From: JANRLJ01 sp033762735
GTDB lineage: Bacteria > Chloroflexota > Anaerolineae > Aggregatilineales > Phototrophicaceae
DNA length: 64,000 bases
Direction: 5' to 3'
NCBI GenBank assembly: GCA_033762735.1
Contig: JANRLJ010000069.1
Coordinates: 4,037-68,036 of the forward strand
Shown here: positions 7,285 to 16,144 of the stretch, one piece after another
How the letters are laid out: each line of letters begins with the position of its first letter
How positions within the stretch are numbered: position 1 is the stretch's first letter
Translations under genes and position numbers: made by a program
The notes under the pieces: model-generated
Databases searched by the model: none
What the model saw: only the letters and a program-made list of their open reading frames with translations
What the model was told of the DNA's origin: nothing

Positions 7285-8553
7285 ATGAAACCGACAATCC
7301 TCTATATCGAAGATGATCCCGCCAGCCGCCGACTGGTTGAACGGGCGCTGACCTACGCGGGTTATAAAGTGCTGGTGGCCGAGCGCGGTTTGCAGGGCAT
7401 CGACCTGGCGCGGAAGACACAGCCCGATCTCATTCTGACCGACATCAATCTGCCCGATCTGAGCGGGCACGAGATCACCACTGCACTGCGCGGCGAGGAA
7501 CGCTTTAAACAAACCCCGATTGTCGCGCTGACCGCACAGGGCTATGGCATCCAGCACGACATGGCGATTGCAGCAGGCATCAACGGCTATCTGGTCAAGC
7601 CGCTCGATATTGAGAAACTCTCGGAACAGGTGGCCTATTATCTGAACGGCGGGCAGGACGTGATTGACGCCGACCGTCTTTCCGCCGCCAAAGCCCGCTA
7701 CACCAGCGAGGTTGTCTCCAAGCTGGAAGGCCGAATCCGTGAACTGGAAACCGCCAATGAAGCGCTGCACCGCCTCGACCGGATGAAAGAGACGTTTATT
7801 CAGCTTACCGCCCATGAACTGCGCACACCCCTGACGCTGATCTTTGGCTACAGCCGCCTGCTGGAAGATCACGCCCCGCTGCGCAGCTTGATCCAGCACG
7901 ACGACATCGTCAGTACCCTGCTGGAGGGGCTGGGCGACGCCATCGAGCGGATGCACGGCGTGATCGAGGAAATTCTGATTATCAGCCGTATCATGACCAA
8001 GCAGATCGAGCTGTCCCTGTCGCCCATTAATCTGGTCGCCGTGATGCAGAAATCGCTGACGACGTATGAATCAGCCCTGAAGGAGCGGCGCTTGGAAGTT
8101 CGCTTTGACAGCAACGGCTGGCCGACCGGGATGCGCGCCGATGCTGATCTGCTGCGGCTGGCCTTCAATAACCTGATCGGCAACGCCATTAAGTACACCC
8201 CCGATTATGGCACGATCACCATCTGGGCAGAAGCCGAAGACGACCGGGTGCGCGTGTACGTGCGCGACACGGGAATCGGCATTAACCCGTCCGATCAGGT
8301 CAGCATCTTCGATGAGTTCCATACCGTGAGCGATGTGAAGCTGCACAGCACCAGCAAGACCGCGTTCGGCGGGGGAGGGCTGGGGCTGGGGCTGCCCATC
8401 TGCAAAGGCATCGTGGAGGCGCACGGCGGCAAAATCTGGGTGGAGAGCGAAGGCTGCGACCCGGATAAGCTCCCCGGCAGCACGTTCGTCGTCCTGCTGC
8501 CGCTGGTGGCGCAGCGCACCACCTATCAGAACGCGCGGCGGCTCAATCTTTAA
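7285..8553 (+). CDS. Receiver-histidine kinase hybrid
   Basis: A 422-residue soluble protein with a receiver domain first (1-120; phosphoacceptor Asp53 in LTDINLPD, Lys105 in LVKP), a short coiled coil (about 140-168), then a HisKA domain with His177 in LTAHELRTPL and a HATPase domain (N box NLIGNAIKYTP, G boxes GIGI and GGLGLGLPI). This order suggests a kinase that is itself controlled by phosphorylation from another kinase. No membrane segment or output domain is present. The partner and signal are unknown. It stands alone between the transposase and a permease. Confidence 0.9.
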   Translation: MKPTILYIEDDPASRRLVERALTYAGYKVLVAERGLQGIDLARKTQPDLILTDINLPDLSGHEITTALRGEERFKQTPIVALTAQGYGIQHDMAIAAGINGYLVKPLDIEKLSEQVAYYLNGGQDVIDADRLSAAKARYTSEVVSKLEGRIRELETANEALHRLDRMKETFIQLTAHELRTPLTLIFGYSRLLEDHAPLRSLIQHDDIVSTLLEGLGDAIERMHGVIEEILIISRIMTKQIELSLSPINLVAVMQKSLTTYESALKERRLEVRFDSNGWPTGMRADADLLRLAFNNLIGNAIKYTPDYGTITIWAEAEDDRVRVYVRDTGIGINPSDQVSIFDEFHTVSDVKLHSTSKTAFGGGGLGLGLPICKGIVEAHGGKIWVESEGCDPDKLPGSTFVVLLPLVAQRTTYQNARRLNL

Positions 8554-8654
8554 GAGCCGATTGGTCATCGAATAAAAATCTGATAATTGTTACAATCCTG
8601 AAAGGCCTTTTGGTGTATGATGACCTTAACAACGCCTTTCAGAGATTTCCTTCC

Positions 8655-9830
8655 ATGCAGCGTTCAGTTCCCATCAGCGGTATTATCGCCGCGTTCGCCA
8701 CACCCCTTTTCCTGGGTGTTGCGCCAATCTTTGGTAAACTTGCGATAGAAGCCAACGCCGATCCGTTCTCGGTGGCGGCTTTGCGCACCGTTGCGGCGGC
8801 GGGCATGTTGTGGCTGGGCTATCTGCTGTTCTGGCGTCAGTATATCTATATCTACCCCGCCGGGCTGCTGGGGTGCGTCGTTGTAGGCATTATCAACGGC
8901 ATTGGGTCTCTGTTCTACTACAGCGGCCTGAGCCTGCTGGACGCTTCGCTGGCGCAGCTTCTCAACGGCATGTATCTCCCGCTCGCCGTCCTTATCTCCA
9001 GTCTGGCAGGGCAGAAGATCGACCGCCGGACGATGATTCGGGTGATCTTTGCCGTGTGCGGCCTGACGGTGATTACGGGCTTTGGCGGCGACTCGCTCAA
9101 CTGGCTCGGCGTCGGGCTGATGCTGGCGAACGCCCTGATGTTCGCCGGGACGCTCATCCTCAGCCAGTATGTGCTGTTTGAAATGCCCTCACGCACGGTG
9201 ACGCTGTATGTGCTGAGCACGATGGCGATTTTTGTGTTCATGGTCTGGCTGGCAGTCGGGCAGCCGCTCGATCCGGTGGTGATGGAAACGGCAATCTGGC
9301 CGATTCTGGCGCTGGGCGTCACGACGGCGCTCTCCCGCTTGGCGATGTTCGCCGGGGTGAAGTTCCTCGGCGGGATACAGACGGCGGTGCTGGCAATCTC
9401 TGAAATTGGAGTGGCACTGGTGCTTGCTTTTTTCGTACTGCATGAACGGCTCGGAGCGCTGCAAATCCTGGGTGTCGTCATCTTTGTGTGCAGCATCCTG
9501 CTGATCCGCCAGCGTGACCTGCTGCCGCGCGGCTTTAACCCGAATGCCTTGCTGGTGGCGAATATGGCAAGTGTGCAGTTCCAGCGCATCGCCTTTCATC
9601 GTGCCTTCGGCACAACCGATACCGATAACGAGCATGGGACGATGGCAACGATCACGACACAGGAACTTGTGCTGATTCAACGAATGATGGGTGCACAATC
9701 CGGCCCAATTGACCCTTTCCCAATCGGCAAAGCCAATGGACAATATCACGCGGCAGGGAGTACATCTTTCCTGACGGAACCGCTGGATCCGGGCAGACTT
9801 CCCCCCAAAAATACGCTGGAAGACCGTTAA
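8655..9830 (+). CDS. EamA/DMT-family transporter
   Basis: A 391-residue protein with about ten hydrophobic helices arranged as two EamA repeats, roughly 1-135 and 150-285. The first repeat contains PLFLGVAPIFGKLA, the second ends in SEIGVALVLAFFVLHERL, a typical DMT signature. A hydrophilic tail of about 100 residues follows, which is unusual for the family. Members export amino acids, nucleotides or other metabolites; the substrate cannot be told. I chose ATG 8655, which starts just before the first helix; a TTG-initiated frame 15 codons longer is possible. Confidence 0.85.
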   Translation: MQRSVPISGIIAAFATPLFLGVAPIFGKLAIEANADPFSVAALRTVAAAGMLWLGYLLFWRQYIYIYPAGLLGCVVVGIINGIGSLFYYSGLSLLDASLAQLLNGMYLPLAVLISSLAGQKIDRRTMIRVIFAVCGLTVITGFGGDSLNWLGVGLMLANALMFAGTLILSQYVLFEMPSRTVTLYVLSTMAIFVFMVWLAVGQPLDPVVMETAIWPILALGVTTALSRLAMFAGVKFLGGIQTAVLAISEIGVALVLAFFVLHERLGALQILGVVIFVCSILLIRQRDLLPRGFNPNALLVANMASVQFQRIAFHRAFGTTDTDNEHGTMATITTQELVLIQRMMGAQSGPIDPFPIGKANGQYHAAGSTSFLTEPLDPGRLPPKNTLEDR

Positions 9831-9835
9831 GGCCA

Positions 9836-9864
9836 TTGCCCGATTCTTGTATTTAAACTAGAAT
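9836..9864 (+). promoter_or_regulatory. Likely promoter of the tandem kinase gene
   Basis: TTGCCC (9836-9841), 17 bases, TAGAAT (9859-9864), in an AT-rich gap 40 bases before the start codon. Confidence 0.4.
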
Positions 9865-9902
9865 TAAAAGTACAAAATACGAGATGGTCTGGCTTAAGGG
9901 AA

Positions 9903-11648
9903 ATGACCAACAACTTCACTGGGTACACGGTTAATGGCTACGAACTGCGTGAACAGGTTGCCAGAAGCGCGGCGACATCCCTGTATCGCGGCTATTCAAG
10001 TGAACTGAAACGCGATGTTGCCATCAAGCGCTTTCTCGTCCGGGATGAAGACCACGCGGCGCATCTGCTGGAAAACGGACAGCGCTGGAAGAACATCCGT
10101 CATCGCTGTGTCCTGACCGTGCATGATGTATGGGTAGAGCCGAATGAGGGCGTGTATCTGGTGATGCCCTGGATGTCGGGCGGGTCACTGCGCGATCAAC
10201 TGCACGGCAAACCGCTTAAGCCCGACCGCGTGAGTGAATTGATGGTCAGCCTGAGCGCTGCGCTCATGACCACCCACCATCTCGGCCTGCTGCATCGCAG
10301 CATCAAACCCGAAAACATCCTGTTTGACGCGATAGGCACACCTTATCTGAGCGACTTTGCTCTCGACCACACCACAAGCCCCCAACCCGAACTGCTGACG
10401 CCCGAACAATCGGCAGGCCAGCCGCTGACGCCGCAGTCTGATCTGTTCCTGCTCGGCCTGCTGCTGGTGGAAGCGCTGACGGGCGTCTCCTCGCGGGAAC
10501 TGCGCCCCTATAACACGGTCACGGTGGAACATGCCGCGATTAAGGACGCGCTGCTGGCCTCACCGCTGGTCACGTATCGCCGTGCAGCAGTCGATGATCT
10601 GTTCTGGGTGTTTAGCTGTGTGCTGGATTCCCGCCCGAATAAGCGCTACCGGGACAGCCTTGAACTGGCGAAGTATTTCCTGCGGGCGCTGACAGGCAAG
10701 GAACCCTCGGCGGATGTGCTCGATCAGATTCTCGATATGACCTACGACACGCAGGAATCGCTGGATGCGCCGACCCAGGTAGCGCTTACCGGAAACAGCA
10801 CAGGCGAAGCCCATTCCCTGACGGGCAGGCATCTCGGTTCCTATGAGGTCAGGCAGGTGATCGGGCGAGGCGGCATGGGCGAGGTTTACCTGGGGTATCA
10901 TCCCCTGCTGGAGCGGACGGTCGCGATCAAGATTATGCGGCCAGAGTTCGTGGACGAGGCTGAACTCCGCAAACGCTTTGAGCGGGAAGCGCGTACCGTC
11001 GCCAAACTGCGCCACGCCAACATCGTGACGATGTACGACTTCGGGCAGTTGGAAAACCTTTACTACATGGTGATGGAATACATCGACGGCTACACCCTGG
11101 CCGAAGCGCTCCATCATGTACGGCAGTACACGCCCTCCGAAGCGCTTCCCATTATCACCGAGGTTGCCTCAGCGCTGGATTATGCTCACAGTCACGGCAT
11201 TGTCCATCGAGATGTGAAACCATCGAACGTGATGCTCCAGCGGTTGGGCGATACGATCAATGATGCGCAGCGGGCGATTCTGATGGACTTCGGCATTACC
11301 AAAGTGATCGGCCTCAACGAGCATCTGACGGATACGGATCGACCAGTGGGCACGTATGATTACATGGCACCGGAACAGGTGTTGGGCGAACGCTCGCTCG
11401 ACCGCCGTGCCGATATTTACGCGCTCGGCATTATGGTGTATCAGATGTTAACGGGTCAGCTTCCCTTCCGCGCCAAAACCACTGCCCGCCTCGTCTTCGC
11501 GCATCTCAAGCAGACCCCGGCCTATCCCGGTTCACTCGCGCCTGATCTGCCCGATTCGATTTCAGACGCGATCATGCGTGCTATCGCCAAAGACCCGGCA
11601 GATCGCTTCCCGACAGCGGGTGAGTTCGCTGCGGCGCTGACGGAATAG
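9903..11648 (+). CDS. Serine/threonine kinase with an N-terminal pseudokinase domain
   Basis: A 581-residue soluble protein with two protein-kinase folds. The second (about 313-580) is complete: glycine loop GRGGMGEV (321-328), Lys343, HRDVKPSN with Asp437 and Asn442, DFG at 462-464, and an APE-like APEQ. The first (about 12-265) keeps Lys42, Asn138 and Asp151, but the glycine loop is gone, the catalytic Asp of HRD is Ser133 (HRSIKPEN), and DFG reads DFA. It should not phosphorylate. The layout recalls pseudokinase-regulated kinases, so the first domain probably controls the second. There is no transmembrane helix or PASTA domain, unlike PknB. Confidence 0.9.
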   Translation: MTNNFTGYTVNGYELREQVARSAATSLYRGYSSELKRDVAIKRFLVRDEDHAAHLLENGQRWKNIRHRCVLTVHDVWVEPNEGVYLVMPWMSGGSLRDQLHGKPLKPDRVSELMVSLSAALMTTHHLGLLHRSIKPENILFDAIGTPYLSDFALDHTTSPQPELLTPEQSAGQPLTPQSDLFLLGLLLVEALTGVSSRELRPYNTVTVEHAAIKDALLASPLVTYRRAAVDDLFWVFSCVLDSRPNKRYRDSLELAKYFLRALTGKEPSADVLDQILDMTYDTQESLDAPTQVALTGNSTGEAHSLTGRHLGSYEVRQVIGRGGMGEVYLGYHPLLERTVAIKIMRPEFVDEAELRKRFEREARTVAKLRHANIVTMYDFGQLENLYYMVMEYIDGYTLAEALHHVRQYTPSEALPIITEVASALDYAHSHGIVHRDVKPSNVMLQRLGDTINDAQRAILMDFGITKVIGLNEHLTDTDRPVGTYDYMAPEQVLGERSLDRRADIYALGIMVYQMLTGQLPFRAKTTARLVFAHLKQTPAYPGSLAPDLPDSISDAIMRAIAKDPADRFPTAGEFAAALTE

Positions 11649-12021
11649 ACCTGTTAGGATTATGTAAGGCCTCTCGGCCATTATCAGCGCATGAGTCCTT
11701 CACAACACCGCGCTGAATGGCGGCAGCGCTTCCACCGCACCGGATGAGCGGACTCCTTTTCAAAGCCCCTCAAGTAGGTCACAATCAGTTTATCTGTGAT
11801 ACAATCCGAATAAAAAAGATCACCATCATAAAAATCAGCTTCAAAGAATAAGACTAACGCAGTTGCCCTCCCCCCCCGCCCTCCTCTCCCGACCGCTTCG
11901 CTAGGAAAGGGGGAGAAGGGACACCTTAGCAGTTAAGTCCCTCTCCCTCAGGGAGAGGGATTCAGGGTGAGGGCGAAGGTTCAAGTGCATAACTTCTAAA
12001 AGAATAGGATTATGGTCTACT
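11649..12021. other. 373-base gap between the kinase and moaA
   Basis: No gene is seen. It holds a weak hairpin (GGCC/GGCC at 11665-11682) just after the kinase stop, which may help end transcription, a run of C residues (11870-11878), and two related CCCTCTCCC-type repeats in the second half. The last 60 bases before moaA show no recognisable riboswitch. Confidence 0.5.
11938..11960. repeat. CCCTCTCCC/GGGAGAGGG inverted repeat
   Basis: TCCCTCTCCCT and GGAGAGGGA arms close on a CA loop, followed by a GGGTGAGGGCGAAGG tail. A shorter relative is at 26402-26418. This kind of CT-rich dispersed repeat is separate from the GTAGGGGCG palindromes. Confidence 0.6.
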
Positions 12022-13029
12022 ATGCTCACCGACACCTACAATCGCCCCCTGCGTGACCTGCGCATTTCCGTCACTGACCGCTGCAATTTCCGCTGCACCT
12101 ACTGTATGCCTGCCGAGGTCTACGGGGAGCATTACCGCTTTCTCCCGCGCACGGAAATTCTGACGTTTGAGGAAATCGCCCGTCTGACGGGCATCTTCGT
12201 GCGTCTGGGCGCGGTCAAGGTGCGGCTGACGGGGGGCGAACCGCTGGTGCGGCAGGAACTCGAAACGCTGGTGGCGATGCTGGATGCCATCGACGGTGTG
12301 GACGACATGGCGCTCACGACCAACGGCTACTATCTGCCACAGAAAGCACAGGCGCTTCATGACGCCGGATTGCGCCGGGTGACGATCAGCCTCGATTCAC
12401 TGGATAACGCCGTTTTCCGCCGCATGAACGGGAAAAAAGCCAGTGTGGAACAAGTGCTGGCCGGAATTGACGCCGCGGAAAAGGCCGGGTTAGCGCCGAT
12501 CAAAATCAACTGTGTGGTGCAGCGTGGCGTGAACGATCATACCATTGTCGATCTGGCACGTTACAGCCGGGAACGCGGCTGGATTGTGCGCTTCATCGAG
12601 TATATGGACGTGGGCAACGTCAATGGCTGGGAGATGCAGGACGTGGTTTCGGCGGACGAAATCGTGGCGCGGATCGACGCCGCGCTGCCGCTGGAACAAA
12701 TCGAGGCCAACTATCACGGCGAGGTCGCGCGGCGCTATCGTTACCGTGATGGCGGTGGGGAAATTGGCCTGATTACGTCCGTGACGCAGCCTTTCTGCGG
12801 CGCGTGTAACCGGATGCGCCTTTCTGCCGATGGCAAAATCTATACCTGCCTGTTTGCGGCCAACGGCACCGACCTGCGCGGGCCAATGCGCGACGGCGCC
12901 AGCGACGACGACCTTGAACAGATCGTGCGGGCAACCTGGGGCAAGCGCATCGACCGCTATTCCCAGCAGCGCTTTAAACTGCGTGAGGAAGGCACACCGA
13001 AGGTTGAGATGTACGCTATCGGAGGCTGA
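12022..13029 (+). CDS. moaA: GTP 3',8-cyclase (molybdenum cofactor biosynthesis protein A)
   Basis: A 335-residue radical-SAM enzyme that turns GTP into 3',8-cyclo-7,8-dihydro-GTP, the first step of molybdopterin synthesis. The N-terminal cluster motif is CNFRCTYC (Cys21, 25, 28), followed by LTGGEPL for SAM binding. The second iron-sulfur cluster, which binds GTP, is formed by Cys259, Cys262 and Cys276 (CGAC then YTC). The C-terminus ends in Gly-Gly, as in characterised MoaA, where that tail is needed for activity. Length is normal. No other moa genes are adjacent in the window. Confidence 0.95.
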   Translation: MLTDTYNRPLRDLRISVTDRCNFRCTYCMPAEVYGEHYRFLPRTEILTFEEIARLTGIFVRLGAVKVRLTGGEPLVRQELETLVAMLDAIDGVDDMALTTNGYYLPQKAQALHDAGLRRVTISLDSLDNAVFRRMNGKKASVEQVLAGIDAAEKAGLAPIKINCVVQRGVNDHTIVDLARYSRERGWIVRFIEYMDVGNVNGWEMQDVVSADEIVARIDAALPLEQIEANYHGEVARRYRYRDGGGEIGLITSVTQPFCGACNRMRLSADGKIYTCLFAANGTDLRGPMRDGASDDDLEQIVRATWGKRIDRYSQQRFKLREEGTPKVEMYAIGG

Positions 13030-13035
13030 GCCAGC

Positions 13036-13533
13036 TTAACGCCCGCTCAGGTCGATCAGCTTGCGCAGTTCATCCACGACGGCACGGGTGCGCTTCTGCC
13101 GCGTTTCCGGGCGTTTGGCGCGTTCGATATCATAGACCAGCGTCTTGCGGCGGCTCGGCGCGAGGGTGTCCCAGCGCTGCATCAGTTCCGGTTCTGCTTG
13201 CAGTTCAGCAGCGAGTTCGTCGGGGATGTCCACACGGTCAGGGTCGTGATCGGGCGCCAGTTCGACCATCACCTCGCTCAGCACATCCAGCCCCGCCTGC
13301 TCCAGCCAGATTTTGCCGAACTTGAGGCAGCGCGTTCCGTCCGGTTGAAGATGCACCACGCGGCGAAAGGCGACCTCATCGAGTCTGCCTTCGACGTGCT
13401 TAATGCCTGCATCAGTCAGAGCATCGGCGACCGCGTCGGGAATGGGGACGTAGTGCTTCATATAGCCGTCGGCGACGGTAGGATCGAACAGGACTTGCGA
13501 GACAAAGGTGAATTGCAGCGGGTGTTCAGTCAT
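13036..13533 (-). CDS. YdeI/DUF1905-type protein
   Basis: A 165-residue protein. The first half (about 5-90) matches the DUF1905 beta-barrel pattern, with HYVPIPDAVADAL and a RVVHLQPDG strand. The second half has the OmdA/YdeI features WDTLAPSRRKTLVYDIERAKRPETRQKR. Relatives have been linked to protection against bacteriocins or envelope stress, but the biochemical role is not established. ATG 13533 is chosen; 22 further in-frame residues upstream look unlike the family. It is convergent with moaA, with seven bases between the stops. Confidence 0.75.
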   Translation of the reverse strand: MTEHPLQFTFVSQVLFDPTVADGYMKHYVPIPDAVADALTDAGIKHVEGRLDEVAFRRVVHLQPDGTRCLKFGKIWLEQAGLDVLSEVMVELAPDHDPDRVDIPDELAAELQAEPELMQRWDTLAPSRRKTLVYDIERAKRPETRQKRTRAVVDELRKLIDLSGR

Positions 13534-13624
13534 CACTGAGGGTGTGGCCTGTCTAAAACGTTCAGATTGGAGTGGCATTGCAGGGGACATGCGGCACACT
13601 CGGCTGCATGTCCCTGCTGAGAGA

Positions 13625-15379
13625 TTAACGAATGGTGGGGTCGCTGATCCAGATGTCGGGTGAGACGCGCGTCGCCCCTTCGATGATGACGTTGGTGATG
13701 TACCCGTAGGCGAACTCGTAGACGTTCAGCCCGTTATAAGTCGAAATGACGGGTTTTTCCTGCCCGGTGCTGTTGTCGAAGACGCGAGTCACAGGCTCAC
13801 ACGCGATCTGCGCAGGTTCGGCGCAGATTTCCAGCGCGACCTGCACCGTGCGTGAAGTCGGATTATCGAGCAGGTAAGTCACGCGGATATGGTTCCACGA
13901 GACGGCCACGCGCTGCCCTTCCTGCGCCACTTCCTGAACGCTGCGTGTCGCGACGGGCGTGACGTTGTTCAGCAGCAGGAGCAGCGGGCCACCGCCGGTC
14001 GGTGTGGGCGTGGGGCTGGGGCCGTTACACCAGGCGGCATCACAGAACGTCAGCGGGCGAACCCCTTCCAGCGTCGGCAGTGCGTCGAAAATTTCGCGGG
14101 GCAGGGTGGTAAAGCGCTGGTCGATGAACACGGCGAAATCCACACCGCTGACGAACATCATGTTGGACTCGTTGAAGTTACGATACCATGCGCGGAATTC
14201 GGTGCCGCCGGGCATGATGCCCATATATTGCAGCGCGGCCACGTCCAGATAGGCGAAGGCGAAACGCGCTTCCGCGATGAACCGCGAGCCTTCCTCGGTG
14301 GCCTCGCCTTCGATCACTTCTGGCGCGGGCGGATTTTCTGCCTGATTGTTCGCGCCGAAAACGGTCAGGCTGCAAAAATCGGCTGAATCGGCCAGCGTAT
14401 CGTCCACCACAAAGGCGAAATTCACAGTGACCGCCGTGATGAGCGCCTGCTCAATCGCCGTGCAGCGTTCGATGCTGGTTTCGCCCTGCCACCCGTTGGG
14501 GCGGACTCCTACGCCGAGCGCGGCATCGCTCAGCAGTTCCAGGTTGAAGCGGGCATTGCGGTAGCCGATGACGGGCGCGACCCCGGTCACGGTCGCCCAT
14601 TCCGGCGGGCGCACCCCGTTGCCCAGTTCCAGGTCGGCCAGCACTTCCAGATCAGCCACCGCATCCTGAAGCAGCGAGGGGGAATTTTCCTCGACGTTGC
14701 GAATCCAGCCGTTGGGACGGTTGTTCAGGCCGAGCACCTCATCCGCCAGGCGTTCCAGGTCACCACGCAGCGCTAACGCCTGTGCAGGGAGCGCGGCCTG
14801 AATTTCAGGCGCAGCGAAGATGGCGGCGATCAGCTCATTTTCGGTTTCAAAACGCACCGCTGCGCAGTAATCCACCACCGACTGCGGGGTTTCGGGACGG
14901 ACGTTATAAATCTGGTCGAGCAGGCGGACGAGGTTTTGCAGCGTTCGGTCGCAGCGGTAAATGAGCGAGGCGCCGTTCCAGCTATCGGGACGGTCGCTGC
15001 CACCAAACACCACATCGGCCATCAGTTCGAGGTCATGGCGCACGTTGCGGGAAAGAATTTCGGGAAGCGGGCTGGTCGCGCCGAACCAGCCCGGCGGGCG
15101 CTCACCCACCCCATAGACAGCATCGGCCAACTGCTCGTTGTCGAACCACAGGTCGGCTGCAAAGGTGACGGTGCTGAGGTCGGCGTTGAGCGTCCAGTTC
15201 GGCGGGCGCACGCCCTCACCCAAAACCTGGTTTGCCAGCACCTCAATGTCCTGGCGTGTTTGCAGCAGAAAGGCCTCAAACAGATTGGCCTGCTGCTGGG
15301 GCGCGGCCCAGACGAGGAACACACTGCCAGACAGGACAAGAACCGCCAGAAGAAGAAGTAGTCTCAACCGTCGCTTCAT
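13625..15379 (-). CDS. Secreted protein with two triplets of 36-residue RPxxW repeats
   Basis: A 584-residue exported protein that I do not recognise. A signal peptide (about 1-26, KRRLRLLLLLAVLVLS) is followed by six copies of a motif [AS]-[DN]-x-x-[LYF]-G-x-x-x-R-P-x-x-W. The motif tryptophans fall at residues 62, 98, 134 and then 225, 261, 297, so there are two blocks of three repeats, each with an exact 36-residue period. A segment with paired cysteines follows each block. The rest (about 350-584) is less repetitive, with a Thr/Pro linker near 455. The start is set by AAAGGA upstream of a cluster of Met codons; ATG 15379 has the best spacing. Confidence 0.75.
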   Translation of the reverse strand: MKRRLRLLLLLAVLVLSGSVFLVWAAPQQQANLFEAFLLQTRQDIEVLANQVLGEGVRPPNWTLNADLSTVTFAADLWFDNEQLADAVYGVGERPPGWFGATSPLPEILSRNVRHDLELMADVVFGGSDRPDSWNGASLIYRCDRTLQNLVRLLDQIYNVRPETPQSVVDYCAAVRFETENELIAAIFAAPEIQAALPAQALALRGDLERLADEVLGLNNRPNGWIRNVEENSPSLLQDAVADLEVLADLELGNGVRPPEWATVTGVAPVIGYRNARFNLELLSDAALGVGVRPNGWQGETSIERCTAIEQALITAVTVNFAFVVDDTLADSADFCSLTVFGANNQAENPPAPEVIEGEATEEGSRFIAEARFAFAYLDVAALQYMGIMPGGTEFRAWYRNFNESNMMFVSGVDFAVFIDQRFTTLPREIFDALPTLEGVRPLTFCDAAWCNGPSPTPTPTGGGPLLLLLNNVTPVATRSVQEVAQEGQRVAVSWNHIRVTYLLDNPTSRTVQVALEICAEPAQIACEPVTRVFDNSTGQEKPVISTYNGLNVYEFAYGYITNVIIEGATRVSPDIWISDPTIR

Positions 15380-15550
15380 CACCATCATTCCTTTTAACAA
15401 AGTCTGCCTGCGATTATACACCGCTGTGGGCAAACGCATAAGCAGGATGGAAGGGCTATGTGGCGGAGATTCTTGTTGCAGGAAGGCTCATTCCCTAAAG
15501 ACAAAAATACGTTACACTTCATTTAGCTTATCAGAGGGAGATGGATTCCC

Positions 15551-16141
15551 ATGCAGGTCTACGACGAACTCTCAGACGATATCATCAAACAGAAACAGTG
15601 GAGCGAGGCCGAACTTCGCAAGCGCGGCTATGAATATTATCTGCGCAAGAAGGAACTGACGATGGTGCGCGAGCTGCCCGCCAGCGAAGCCCCCAAGCGG
15701 ATTCGCACATCGGACGGCCAGGAACTCATCGCACAGGCAGGTTATCTGATCTGCTATCGCCCCGGTGACCATGTCCGCCCGCGTCTGGATGATTACGAAC
15801 ACTGGCCGGTGGAGCCATCGGTTTTCAGCAAGACCTATCGGCAGTGGGATCGCCCCGACTGGGAACCGAACGCCGCCGTGCGCCATCTGATGCGCCTGGG
15901 CTGCCAGCCCTATTATAAGTGTGCGGGGGTATGGGCGAAGCGGTTGACGCAAGATGCGCTGCTGCAAAGCATGGAACACCGCCGCCCGGTGCTGGTGGAG
16001 GCGGGCGAATATGTCGCGGTGGGGGTGGATGGTGAACCCTACAGCATGGGTGAGAAGACCTTCCACTCCCGTTACGAACGCCCGACCAAACCCGCCATCA
16101 GCCTGAGCGAAAAACTCAAAAAGCTGCTGGGGCGGGTATGA
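15551..16141 (+). CDS. PGDYG-domain-like protein, possibly two copies
   Basis: A 196-residue soluble protein. Two stretches look alike: QAGYLICYRPGDHVRP ending in FSKTYRQWD, and VEAGEYVAVGVDGEPY ending in FHSRYERP. Both follow the pattern of the small PGDYG-type domain (Gly-Asp/Glu-Tyr strand, later Phe-x-x-x-Tyr). No function is established for these domains. A GGGAGA ribosome site lies ten bases ahead of the start. The gene is convergent with the GAF gene, three bases from its stop. Confidence 0.5.
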   Translation: MQVYDELSDDIIKQKQWSEAELRKRGYEYYLRKKELTMVRELPASEAPKRIRTSDGQELIAQAGYLICYRPGDHVRPRLDDYEHWPVEPSVFSKTYRQWDRPDWEPNAAVRHLMRLGCQPYYKCAGVWAKRLTQDALLQSMEHRRPVLVEAGEYVAVGVDGEPYSMGEKTFHSRYERPTKPAISLSEKLKKLLGRV

Positions 16142-16144
16142 GCG

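Noticed and set aside
11860..11965. Intrinsic terminator of the kinase gene
   Set aside because: The CCCTCTCCC repeats form stems but have no following T run, and relatives occur at 26.4 kb, so they are dispersed repeats.
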